A stretch of 64,000 nt of DNA. Origin: Chitinophagaceae bacterium DXS. Lineage in GTDB: Bacteria > Bacteroidota > Bacteroidia > Chitinophagales > Chitinophagaceae. A program made the translations under genes and the position numbers. The first letter of the stretch is position 1. Every line of letters begins with the position of its first letter. Location: positions 5,130,170 to 5,194,169 of the forward strand of contig CP128386.1 in assembly GCA_030345135.1 (NCBI GenBank), in the 5' to 3' direction. The notes under the pieces were generated by a model. It searched no databases. It was not told where the DNA came from and worked only from the letters and a program-made list of their open reading frames with translations. Shown one piece after another: positions 52,615 through 60,406 of the stretch.

Positions 52615-53085
52615 GCTATCAGCTGTCAGCTTTCAGCTTTCAGCTTTCTTATTCAGTCAGCTCTCCTGTTCACTCGCCTTCTTACTATCTTACTATCTTA
52701 CTGTCTTACTATCTTCTATTCCTCCTTCACGTGTTGGTCTGTTTTACTTCTCTTTCCCATTCATTAGCCATCAGCCTTCAGCTTTCTTATTCAGTCAGCT
52801 ATCAGCTTTCAGCTTTCTTATTCAGTCAGCTCTCCTGTTCACTCGCCTTCTTACTATCTTACTGTCTTACGGTCTTACACGTCTTACGGTCTTCTATTCC
52901 TCCTTCACGTGTTGGTCTGTTTTACTTCTCTTTCCCATTCATTAGCCATCAGCCTTCAGCTTTCTTATTCAGTCAGCTCTCCTGTTCACGCGCCTTCTTA
53001 CTATCTTACTATCTTACTATCTTACTATCTTACTATCTTACTATCTTACTGTCTTACGGTCTTACACGTCTTACGGTCTTCTACT
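52615..53085. repeat. Minisatellite-like block with about 160-bp units
   Basis: Three units repeat almost perfectly: AGCTTTCAGCTTTC words, TTATTCAGTCAGCTCTCCTG, a tract of CTTACTATCTTACTGTC words of variable length, and CTTCACGTGTTGGTC followed by CATTAGCCATCAGCC. Units begin near 52640, 52800 and 52960. The middle CTTAC tract expands and contracts between units. Long open frames in it are artefacts of the repeat. The block lies between the ABC ATPase and YfiT genes, both on the minus strand. Confidence 0.85.
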
Positions 53086-53842
53086 CTTCCCTCAGGTGCT
53101 TCCCCGTCAAATGAATAAACACATCTTCCAAATTAGCCTGTTTTACTTCCTTCGGCCGTTCAAAACCCGTAGCAACAAGATCATCGATCAGTTGATCAGG
53201 CGTTGACAATGCGATGATTTTACCGGAATCAATAATCGCTACCCTATCGCACAAAACTTCCGCTTCATCCATGTAGTGAGTGGTTATGATAACGGTGGTG
53301 CCTTTGCTTCTTATGTCGCGGATCAGGTCCCACAAATTTCTTCTCGCCTGGGGGTCGAGCCCTGTTGTTGGCTCATCCAGGAAGATAATTTTAGGCTTAT
53401 TGATAAGTGTTGTTGCTATAGAGAAACGCTGTTTCTGACCGCCGCTGAGTTCTTTGAATTTGTTTTTGGCTTTATCTCTCAGGTTTACGCTATCCAGCAA
53501 TTGCATCGGGTCAACATGTTCGTTGTATAAGCCTGCAAAAAGATGAATCAGTTCAACAAGATTGAGTCCGGGATAATAGCCTGATGTCTGCAACTGAACG
53601 CCGATTATTTTTTTGATTTCGTTGGGTGATATATCAAGATCCAATCCGTCCACTGTTATTTTCCCACTTGCCTTGTCACGCAAGGTTTCTATGATTTCCA
53701 ATGTGGTGGATTTCCCTGCGCCGTTGGGTCCCAGCAGACCGAAAATCTCCCCTTCTTTAACATCAAAGCTGATACCCTTTACTGCCTCAAAATTTCCGTA
53801 ATTTTTATAGAGATCCTGAACGGTAATAATCGTTTTTTGCAT
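53081..53842 (-). CDS. ABC transporter ATP-binding protein
   Basis: A 253-residue ATPase. Walker A is GLLGPNGAGKST (near residue 34), the signature LSGGQKQRFSI, and Walker B IIFLDEPTTGLDPQ, followed by the H-loop in VIITTHYMDEAE. It fits the multidrug/antibiotic type of ATPase (CcmA/DrrA-like). No permease gene is adjacent on this strand, so its partner must be elsewhere. The CAP-domain protein gene lies just upstream on the same strand, 15 bp away. Confidence 0.92.
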   Translation of the reverse strand: MQKTIITVQDLYKNYGNFEAVKGISFDVKEGEIFGLLGPNGAGKSTTLEIIETLRDKASGKITVDGLDLDISPNEIKKIIGVQLQTSGYYPGLNLVELIHLFAGLYNEHVDPMQLLDSVNLRDKAKNKFKELSGGQKQRFSIATTLINKPKIIFLDEPTTGLDPQARRNLWDLIRDIRSKGTTVIITTHYMDEAEVLCDRVAIIDSGKIIALSTPDQLIDDLVATGFERPKEVKQANLEDVFIHLTGKHLREE

Positions 53843-53857
53843 AACTGCGGCAAATTA

Positions 53858-54397
53858 CTACTTGCGAAGGAATAATTGGGTGAAAAATATTTCCCCACGG
53901 TTGCCTTGCGCAACACCAATGCCTGTTAGTGTATAGTTCCCTTCGATATTTTTCTTATGGCCGGGGGAATTTAGCCAACCATCTACCACCTGGCGCGCAT
54001 TAAGCTTTCCGTGCGCAACATTTTCAGCCGCTGCGGAAATACGCCCTATTTGCCTGGCAACGTTGGTAACCCTTATCTGCATGCCGTCGTGCCCGAAAGC
54101 CACCTTGCCAGAGGCCATTCCCGAACTATGTTTGGTTGCTTCGGTTGAAGCTGCCTGCACCATTTTTAAAGGTGTTTTGCCTAATGAAGTTCTATACTGA
54201 TTGATGTAAGTTAAAATGTCATTATTCATAGTGCTCATGTCCGGTGCACTATTGTCTGATGAGGAACTACCACCCGAAGGTGTTACGGTGACAGAAGATG
54301 GGTTGTTGGATTTAGCAGGGTGATGACGCTTGCTGCATGAAAATAACAATACTGAAAAAAAGGCTACGGTAATTACATTAACAAAATATCTCATCAT
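53858..54397 (-). CDS. CAP-domain (SCP/PR1-like) lipoprotein
   Basis: A 179-residue lipoprotein: a hydrophobic signal, then lipobox LLFSC, then a Ser/Pro/Gly-rich linker of about 40 residues. The CAP domain follows, with INQYRTSLGKTPL, the AFGHDGMQIR loop and SAAENVAHG, ending in WLNSPGHKKNIEG and FTQLFLRK. The CAP fold binds lipids, ions or partner proteins; bacterial roles are mostly unknown. The start at 54397 is chosen because the frame to 54421 adds residues before the signal. Ends 15 bp before the ABC ATPase. Confidence 0.85.
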   Translation of the reverse strand: MMRYFVNVITVAFFSVLLFSCSKRHHPAKSNNPSSVTVTPSGGSSSSDNSAPDMSTMNNDILTYINQYRTSLGKTPLKMVQAASTEATKHSSGMASGKVAFGHDGMQIRVTNVARQIGRISAAAENVAHGKLNARQVVDGWLNSPGHKKNIEGNYTLTGIGVAQGNRGEIFFTQLFLRK

Positions 54398-55016
54398 ACG
54401 TTTCAACGATTTACAAATCATAAGTTCAACTTTTATACCAAAATAGCTGTCAGCTGTCAGCTATCAGCAATCAGCTGCTGTTCCGTTTTTATCAGTCAAA
54501 TTATCCTCTTGCAACGTACAATCAGGTGAGGTTCTGATTTGAAGTTTGAAATTGTCTCCTTTTACAATTTCGGTGCTGCACCTGAACAAATCAGCGATGA
54601 TCAAATCAGACATCAGAGATTTCTTTGATGTTTTCAGATGAGGTTCTGACTTGAGGTTTGAAATTGTATCCCTTTTACAATTTCGGTGCTGCACCTGAAC
54701 AAATCAGCGATGATCAAATCAGACATCAGAGATTTCTTTGATGTTTTCAGATGAGGTTCTGATTTGAGGTTTGAAATTGTATCCCTTTTACAATTTCGGT
54801 GCTGCACCTGAACAAATCAGCGATGATCAAATCAGACATCAGAGATTTCTTTGATGTTTTTTAACTACAATCGATTACAATTATCATCAAATTCGTTGAT
54901 CACAAAAAATGTTAGCTGAATATTATCTTTCACTGTCAAAAATGAAAGCAAACGTTTGAAATACTTTATATTCACCGCTAATTGATATTTTTACGCTCTT
55001 ATTAAAATAATCACTC
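54398..55016. other. Gene-free region upstream of nagB, mainly repeats
   Basis: The region has AGCTGTCAGCTATCAGC words at 54446-54478, the 113-bp repeat, and an AT-rich stretch from 54860. No coding frame is credible, and no clear TAnnTTTG box was assigned for the downstream gene. Confidence 0.6.
54522..54859. repeat. Three tandem copies of a 113-bp unit
   Basis: The motif CGGTGCTGCACCTG recurs at 54571, 54684 and 54797, a period of 113 bp. The copies are almost identical. Each contains an internal inverted repeat (AAATTGTA ... TACAATTT), an AAATCAGCGATGATCAAATC stretch and AAATCAGACATCAGAGATTTC. Confidence 0.9.
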
Positions 55017-56918
55017 ATGAAAATGGTCGACTCATTTGAAAAAATTCCTGTCGAGATCTTTTCCAGCCCCAAAGGAGGTTCTGTTTTTGTAGCAAATGAA
55101 ATTGCAAAACTTATCAGGCAAAAACAACAGGAAGGCAAATCCTGTGTTTTAGGCCTTGCTACCGGTTCTACTCCCATCAACATGTATGCAGAACTGGTAA
55201 GGCTTCACAGAGAGGAGGGTTTAAGTTTCAAGAATGTAATCACTTTCAATCTTGATGAATACTACCCTATTGAGAAAGATGCCTTTCAAAGCTATTGGAG
55301 CTTTATGCATCGCCACTTGTTCAATCATGTGGATATCGATCCTTCAAACATTCACATTCCAAATGGCGAACTTTCAAGAGAGGATATTAAACAACATTGC
55401 CTTGATTACGAACAAATGATAGAAGATGCCGGCGGTATTGATCTTCAGGTTCTGGGCATAGGCAACAACGGACATATTGGTTTTAACGAACCAGGTTCCA
55501 GCATATTTTCAAAAACACGCGTTGTTAATCTTGATAACAGCACGCGTATAGCAAATTCAAGAGAATTCATCAACATTACCAAAGTTCCCCGGCTGGCGCT
55601 TACTATGGGTATCAGCACCATCATGAAAACAAAACGAGTTTTATTGATGGCATGGGGTAAAGCACAGATTGTTGCTAAATCTGTTGAGGGCAATGTTACA
55701 GAACAGGTGCCTGCCAGTATTCTGCAACAGCATGATAACTGCACTTTTGTAATCGACGAATTTGCAGCAGCAGAGCTGACCCGCTTTAAAAGCCCCTGGC
55801 TTTCAGGCGAAATTGAATGGACCCCGCAAATGATTAAACGTGCGGTGGTTAACATGGCCCTGAAATTGAACAAACCTGTATTAAGTCTTACAACGGTTGA
55901 CTATAACGAAAGCGGCCTGGGTGACCTGCTCGTTGAAAAAGGAGATACTTACGAAATTAATCTCCAGGTATTTTATATGCTTCGCGATTCTATTACAGGC
56001 TGGCCGGGTGGGAAACCAAACGCGGTTATACCTGCGCATCCTGAACGAAGCGAGCCTTATCCCAAACGCTGCCTGATCTTCTCTCCGCATCCGGATGATG
56101 ATATTATCAGCATGGGCGGCACTTTCATGCGTCTGCACGACCAGGGACATGAAGTACACGTTGCTTATCAAACCAGTGGAAATATTGCCGTAACTGATGA
56201 ATTCGTTACACGTTTTCTTGATTTCGCTGTTGGTTTTGAAGGCATGTTTGGAATTGATAACAAGAAGAGCACAGAGATTCTTTCCCAGGCACAGCAATTC
56301 CTTTCTTCTAAAAAGAAGAATGATATGGACACACAGGAAATCCGTAGCATTAAAGGATTGATCAGAAGATGTGAAGCAAAAGCTACCTGTAAATATGTTG
56401 GTCTGCCTGAAGGAAGATGGCATTTTCAGAACCTGCCTTTCTACGAGACAGGAACCATTGAAAAGAAACCAATGGGTGAAGAAGATGTACAGCTGACCAT
56501 AAAATTATTGAGAGAGTTAAAACCTCACCAGATCTATTGCGCCGGCGATTTAGCTGATCCGCATGGCACACACAAGGTTTGTCTTGACATCGTATTTGAA
56601 AGCCTGAAACGTATAAAAGCCGAAGGTGACGAATGGATCAAAGACTGCTGGGTTTGGTTGTATAAAGGCGCATGGCAGGAATGGGATATTGATGATATCG
56701 AAATGGCTATTCCAATGAGCCCTGACCAGGTAATGAAAAAGCGCTTCGGCATTTTCATTCACCAGAGCCAGAAAGACATGGTTCCATTCCAGGGTGCAGA
56801 TGCCCGCGAGTTCTGGCAGAGAGCTGAAGAGCGTAACGCCAACACAGCAGGCTTGTACGCAGCATTGGGTCTTACTAAATATGCGGCGATGGAAGCATTT
56901 AAGAGATGGCATTATTAG
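55017..56918 (+). CDS. nagB: Glucosamine-6-phosphate deaminase fused to a LmbE/PIG-L-like domain
   Basis: A 633-residue fusion. Residues about 15-270 are NagB: LGLATGSTPINMYAEL, FNLDEYYPI, and GIGNNGHIGFNEPGS. It converts glucosamine-6-phosphate to fructose-6-phosphate and ammonia. From about 345 a LmbE/PIG-L-like domain begins, with the metal motif FSPHPDDDIISMGG (HPDD) and the distal HGTHKVCLD (HxxH), typical of deacetylases acting on N-acetyl sugars. The joint form is known in Bacteroidota. A single protein could thus link deacetylation and deamination. A possible alternative start is 55023. A terminator follows. Confidence 0.9.
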   Translation: MKMVDSFEKIPVEIFSSPKGGSVFVANEIAKLIRQKQQEGKSCVLGLATGSTPINMYAELVRLHREEGLSFKNVITFNLDEYYPIEKDAFQSYWSFMHRHLFNHVDIDPSNIHIPNGELSREDIKQHCLDYEQMIEDAGGIDLQVLGIGNNGHIGFNEPGSSIFSKTRVVNLDNSTRIANSREFINITKVPRLALTMGISTIMKTKRVLLMAWGKAQIVAKSVEGNVTEQVPASILQQHDNCTFVIDEFAAAELTRFKSPWLSGEIEWTPQMIKRAVVNMALKLNKPVLSLTTVDYNESGLGDLLVEKGDTYEINLQVFYMLRDSITGWPGGKPNAVIPAHPERSEPYPKRCLIFSPHPDDDIISMGGTFMRLHDQGHEVHVAYQTSGNIAVTDEFVTRFLDFAVGFEGMFGIDNKKSTEILSQAQQFLSSKKKNDMDTQEIRSIKGLIRRCEAKATCKYVGLPEGRWHFQNLPFYETGTIEKKPMGEEDVQLTIKLLRELKPHQIYCAGDLADPHGTHKVCLDIVFESLKRIKAEGDEWIKDCWVWLYKGAWQEWDIDDIEMAIPMSPDQVMKKRFGIFIHQSQKDMVPFQGADAREFWQRAEERNANTAGLYAALGLTKYAAMEAFKRWHY

Positions 56919-56991
56919 CTGTCAGCTATGAGCTATCAGCTGTCAGCTTGAGGCTCAATTTTGATCAGTTTAATTAATGGCAACATATTTA

Positions 56992-57024
56992 AAAGCCCGG
57001 CGAATAAAATCGTCGGGCTTTTTA
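56992..57024 (+). terminator. Terminator of nagB
   Basis: The 12-bp stem AAAGCCCGGCGA/TCGTCGGGCTTT has one G-U pair and a short loop and is followed by TTTATTT. It lies 73 bp after the nagB stop. Confidence 0.85.
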
Positions 57025-57286
57025 TTTAATAGACGCTATTCAAGTCAAAATTAAAAAGTCAAAATTCAAAAGCTCCATCACTAACAGGTGCATTTAAATA
57101 TAATCGCTAAAACGAAATGTACCAGTATAAAAAACCAACTGTCCCAAAAAAGTGATGGTTACGTGGCGGACAAACAATTTAGCAGTTTTCTGTAATACAA
57201 CTTTGCACTCCACTTGTATTAAAACTTGTTAAAATACTTTTTCAACTAACTATATCTATTTTAAACCATTCCCCGCTAAAACACCA
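57025..57286. other. Gene-poor stretch after nagB
   Basis: There are short AAGTCAAAATTAAAAAGTC words at 57040-57072 and an imperfect inverted repeat with arms TGTCC/GGACA near 57141-57174. No gene was found. Confidence 0.5.
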
Positions 57287-57322
57287 TGTCCACCCAACTG
57301 TCCACCCAACTGTCCACCCAAC
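57287..57322. repeat. 12-bp tandem repeat, three copies
   Basis: TGTCCACCCAAC is repeated three times exactly at 57287, 57299 and 57311. It lies next to the possible remnant gene whose end also repeats TTGGACATACT twice on the minus strand. Confidence 0.9.
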
Positions 57323-57376
57323 CAAAAAACATCGCATTGGGCAACATTATATTGCTTTATGTGTTTCCTTGTCTAA

Positions 57377-57568
57377 CTACTCTTTTAGTATGTCCAACAG
57401 TATGTCCAACTCCCCAAAAGGCATGCAATTAGCCTTCGCATATTGTTGTTGCAAAGCCTTTAAAGGCTGTTCATATATCATATAAAGCACCATTGAGCCC
57501 CAATAAATACAGTACTTTACGGTTAATCTATCCCCACATGTACTACAGTAAGACAAACAAAAATGCAA
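57377..57568 (-). pseudogene. Possible fragment of an unknown gene
   Basis: A 63-codon frame ends in LKALQQQYAKANCMPFGELDILLDILKE-like sequence (key residues: aromatic YIYWG start, QQQY middle, GELD end). It reads like the C-terminus of a real protein with an unrelated 5' end, but I do not recognise it. No matching 5' part is upstream. It may be a scrap of a mobile element or a chance frame. Confidence 0.25.
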
Positions 57569-57631
57569 GCAAAATACAATTCAATCCAGCTAATTGGACA
57601 TTTCGTTTAAAATCAGGCAACCAATAAAAAA

Positions 57632-57648
57632 GGCGCGAAACCCGCGCC
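57632..57648 (-). terminator. GC-rich hairpin, minus-strand terminator-like
   Basis: GGCGCG (57632-57637) pairs with CGCGCC (57643-57648). On the minus strand the stem is followed by TTTTTT. No gene ends here, so it may belong to a lost gene. Confidence 0.6.
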
Positions 57649-57730
57649 AGTTGTGTATTTTTCACACTTTTTTATTCTTGTGTTTTGGGACGACTCGTTT
57701 TCGCCCCCATAAGATTTAATTCAGCCTTTC

Positions 57731-57754
57731 AAAAAGGCAATGTTTTGCCTTTTT
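57731..57754. terminator. Symmetric hairpin with A- and T-runs, possibly bidirectional
   Basis: AAAAAGGCAA (57731-57740) pairs perfectly with TTGCCTTTTT (57745-57754) around TGTT. The flanks would give a U-run on either strand. No adjacent gene end explains it. Confidence 0.6.
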
Positions 57755-57812
57755 ACTTTTGAATTTTGACTTTCCCCCACATCGTACATCTAACATCGTA
57801 CATCATACACAC

Positions 57813-57841
57813 AAAAAAAGCCTCCCGCAACCGGAAGGCTT
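57813..57841 (-). terminator. Terminator of rpoD
   Basis: On the minus strand AGCCTTCCG pairs with CGGGAGGCT (one G-U pair), followed by seven T residues. It lies about 24 bp after the sigma factor stop codon. Confidence 0.9.
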
Positions 57842-57864
57842 TCTCTCTATACATTTCGGAATTA

Positions 57865-58722
57865 TTATCCTAAGTATGCTTTCAAAGCATTGCTATAGCG
57901 CGCTTTTTGAAGGCGTTTAATAGCTCTTTCCTTGATCTGGCGAATACGTTCTTTGGTAAGATCATATTTCTGACCAATTTGTTCGATGGTAACACCATTT
58001 TCGCCATCCAGTCCAAAGTAAGCATTTACTATTTCAGCTTCACGCGGACTAAGAGACTTTAATACACGGCGTATTTCTTCTCTCAGAGAATCTTTCATCA
58101 CATCATCATCTGTATCATCACTACCTTCAAGAAGGTCGCCCATTGCTACGTCTTCGGCTTCATGAACCGGCGCGTCTAATGATGTGTGACGTGTGTTACT
58201 TTGGAAAATGTTGTTGATTTCGGTCTCGCTCATTTCCAAAATGTCAGCTAATTCTTCTGTACTTGGCTCTCTTTCATGTTCCTGTTCAAAAGCCATGTAA
58301 GCCTTATTAGCCTTGTTGTAGGTGCCAATTTTGTTTTGAGGCAGGCGGACTAATCTACCCTGCTCTGCCAACGCCTGTAAAATGGACTGGCGAATCCACC
58401 ATACTGCGTATGAGATGAATTTGAAACCCTTGGTTTCGTCAAAGCGTTGTGCCGCTTTAATAAGGCCGAGGTTACCCTCGTTAATTAAGTCGCTAAGGGA
58501 AAGGCCCTGGTGCTGGTACTGCTTAGCAACAGATACCACGAAACGTAAGTTGGCCTGCACCAATTTGTCTAAAGCTCTCTGATCTCCCATCTTAATTCGC
58601 TGGGCCAGTGTGGTTTCCTCTTCAGGAGTGATCATAGGAATCTTGGAGATTTCCTGCAGATACTTTTCTACTGCCTGCGAATCACGGTTGGTGATCTGGG
58701 TGGCAATTTTAAGCTGCCTCAT
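57865..58722 (-). CDS. rpoD: Primary sigma factor of the Bacteroidota type
   Basis: A 285-residue sigma-70. It starts with MRQLKIATQITNRDSQAVE and YLQEISKIPMITPEEE (region 1.2), then FISYAVWWIRQSILQALAEQ (regions 2.3-2.4) and region 4 with IEQIGQKYDLTKERIRQIKERA. Regions 1.1 and the long non-conserved region of proteobacterial RpoD are missing, as is normal for this phylum. It recognises TTTG/TAnnTTTG promoters, several of which are seen in the window. It has its own promoter and terminator. Confidence 0.96.
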   Translation of the reverse strand: MRQLKIATQITNRDSQAVEKYLQEISKIPMITPEEETTLAQRIKMGDQRALDKLVQANLRFVVSVAKQYQHQGLSLSDLINEGNLGLIKAAQRFDETKGFKFISYAVWWIRQSILQALAEQGRLVRLPQNKIGTYNKANKAYMAFEQEHEREPSTEELADILEMSETEINNIFQSNTRHTSLDAPVHEAEDVAMGDLLEGSDDTDDDVMKDSLREEIRRVLKSLSPREAEIVNAYFGLDGENGVTIEQIGQKYDLTKERIRQIKERAIKRLQKARYSNALKAYLG

Positions 58723-59064
58723 AATTGGTATTGCTTGTTTTACTTATTGACAAAAGCTTTATAGGAACGTTTATAGTGTATGTGCAAAATATATCCAAAA
58801 TACAAAATAAAGCTGCAAAAGTACAACGGTTTGCTATAATATACTAATAAATGTGTAAAAAAACAACATTTATGTTAGTAAAACCCACTTATTTTTGCCA
58901 ATTTGTTAAAGAAAACTCAATTAAAATCCCATTTAAACGCCCCTCTTATTATAATAACATGCAATTTTTTTCTTTGTTGATGCCTTTCTGTTAAACCATT
59001 CAATTATTTTATTCCTTATACGTATCCATCTACAATTGAGCCAAACATTTATATCTTCGTTCGC
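58723..59064. other. AT-rich divergent control region between rpoD and the threonine aldolase gene
   Basis: This 342-bp stretch is very AT-rich. It holds the rpoD -7 box. A TATCTTCG at 59052-59059, one mismatch from a -7 box, lies six bases before the aldolase start, which could give a nearly leaderless message. No gene is present. Confidence 0.5.
58816..58823 (-). promoter_or_regulatory. -7 box of rpoD
   Basis: TACTTTTG on the minus strand fits TAnnTTTG and gives a leader of about 90 nt. A clear TTTG at -33 was not found. Confidence 0.5.
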
Positions 59065-60078
59065 ATGATTGATTACAGATCAGATACAATTACCAGGCCA
59101 ACGGCCGGAATGCTGACAGCAATGCATGATGCTCCCTTGGGAGATGACGTTTTTGGTGAAGACCCGACAATTAATGCATTGGAGGAAAAAATCTCTACGC
59201 TGTTTGGCATGGAAGCCGCGATCTTTTGCCCGAGTGGAACCATGACCAACCAGATAGCCATAAAATGCCACACTCAACCCGGCGACGAAGTTATTTGCGA
59301 TAAACTTTCCCATATCTATCAATACGAAGCTGGTGGTATAGCTTTCAACGCAGGCTGCTCTGTACGCTTGATTGAAGGCGACCGGGGCAGAATTACAGCA
59401 AAACAGGTGATTGAAAACATCAATCCTGATGATGTACATAAACCGGTATCGACCCTGGTTTCGCTTGAAAATACAGCCAATCGTGGCGGCGGAAGCTGTT
59501 ATGATTTCGCTGAAATAGAAGCTATCAGGCAGGTTTGTGAAGCAAATCAGCTGCATTTTCACCTGGATGGCGCCCGGTTATTCAACGCCCTGGTTGCAAA
59601 AAAAGAGACGCCTGAACAATATGGGAAAGCGTTCGAATCCATTTCTATCTGCCTCAGTAAAGGTCTCGGTGCGCCTGTCGGTAGTGTATTACTTGGCAAG
59701 AAAGAATTTATCCGAAAGGCAAGAAGAATACGAAAGGTATTTGGCGGAGGCATGCGCCAGGCAGGATCTCTCGCGGCGGCAGGTATTTATGCTTTGGACA
59801 ATCATGTCGCGCGACTGGCCCAGGATCATCTGCACGCAAAATTGATTGCAGATGCATTGGCGCAAAAAGATTTCACCGGAAACATCTTACCCGTTGAAAC
59901 CAATATCATCATTTTTGAAGTGAAAGGAAGATTTACTGCAGCACAACTAGCTGCGAAATTTTTGGAAAATAATATAAGAGTCATTGCCATCTCTCCTACA
60001 CAAATAAGAATTGTTACGCATCTTGATGTAACAGAAAGCATGGTGCAAAAGACAATTGATGTGATCAACAGTCTTTAG
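59065..60078 (+). CDS. Low-specificity L-threonine aldolase
   Basis: A 337-residue PLP enzyme that splits threonine or allo-threonine into glycine and acetaldehyde. The motifs TMTNQIAIKCHTQPGDEVI, ENTANRGGGSCY and HLDGARLFNA are present, and the PLP lysine is K199 in LSKGLGAPVGS. The GGGMRQAG motif follows. Length and order match GlyA-unrelated LtaE-type aldolases. It is the only gene on this strand until pgi. Confidence 0.93.
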   Translation: MIDYRSDTITRPTAGMLTAMHDAPLGDDVFGEDPTINALEEKISTLFGMEAAIFCPSGTMTNQIAIKCHTQPGDEVICDKLSHIYQYEAGGIAFNAGCSVRLIEGDRGRITAKQVIENINPDDVHKPVSTLVSLENTANRGGGSCYDFAEIEAIRQVCEANQLHFHLDGARLFNALVAKKETPEQYGKAFESISICLSKGLGAPVGSVLLGKKEFIRKARRIRKVFGGGMRQAGSLAAAGIYALDNHVARLAQDHLHAKLIADALAQKDFTGNILPVETNIIIFEVKGRFTAAQLAAKFLENNIRVIAISPTQIRIVTHLDVTESMVQKTIDVINSL

Positions 60079-60186
60079 TTGATGTTGAAGATAATTACGG
60101 TCTACGAAAGTTTAACAAATGAATCATAAGTTATGAGACTTGCGTTACAACTGAGTTTACAGAAACATAATTACGCTGACCTGCAC

Positions 60187-60351
60187 AATCCCGAAGGGAT
60201 GAAATTATTATAGAAAATTATTATCACCATTCGTTAAAACCCGAAGCCCGCCTGACCGAACGGGCAGGGGTTGACATTATACAGTGTCACCCTTTCAGGG
60301 TTTAAATAAATGTTTCGTCTATTGTTATAATAATTTCATCCCTTCGGGATT
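60187..60351. mobile_element. MITE-like element with 26-bp perfect terminal inverted repeats
   Basis: The terminal repeats (60187-60212 and 60326-60351) are perfect 26-bp reverse complements (AATCCCGAAGGGATGAAATT at the left end). The 165-bp element carries no gene and contains a GC-rich inverted motif (CCCGCCTGACCGAACGGGCAGG) resembling the hairpins at 16889-17025. This is typical of small non-autonomous elements; no transposase is in the window. Confidence 0.7.
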
Positions 60352-60355
60352 TGCT

Positions 60356-60403
60356 CTGAAGAAAGTTGTCCTACACTTTGAAAGTGTAGGACAACTTTTT
60401 CAG
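60356..60403. repeat. Third copy of the long palindrome
   Basis: An 18-bp perfect arm on either side of a central G (60362-60379 and 60381-60398), extended by CTGAA/TTCAG with one bulged G. The 25-bp core is identical to the copies at 1305 and 1628. It begins four bases after the MITE-like element and ends three bases before the stop codon end of the peptidase gene. Confidence 0.9.
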
Positions 60404-60406
60404 GGC

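Noticed and set aside
52476-53118. Long overlapping plus-strand frames of 69 to 212 codons
   Set aside because: They are artefacts of the minisatellite; the peptides are Leu/Tyr/Ser-rich repetitions in several frames.
54522-54859. CRISPR-like array
   Set aside because: The 113-bp units are identical throughout with no short repeat plus unique spacer structure and no cas genes.
57377-57568. C-terminus of a tyrosine recombinase
   Set aside because: I looked for the R-H-R-Y pattern and saw none; kept only as an unidentified fragment.
56919-57864. A tRNA gene in the long gap before rpoD
   Set aside because: No cloverleaf, T-loop consensus (GGTTCRA) or CCA end was found here; none was found elsewhere in the window.
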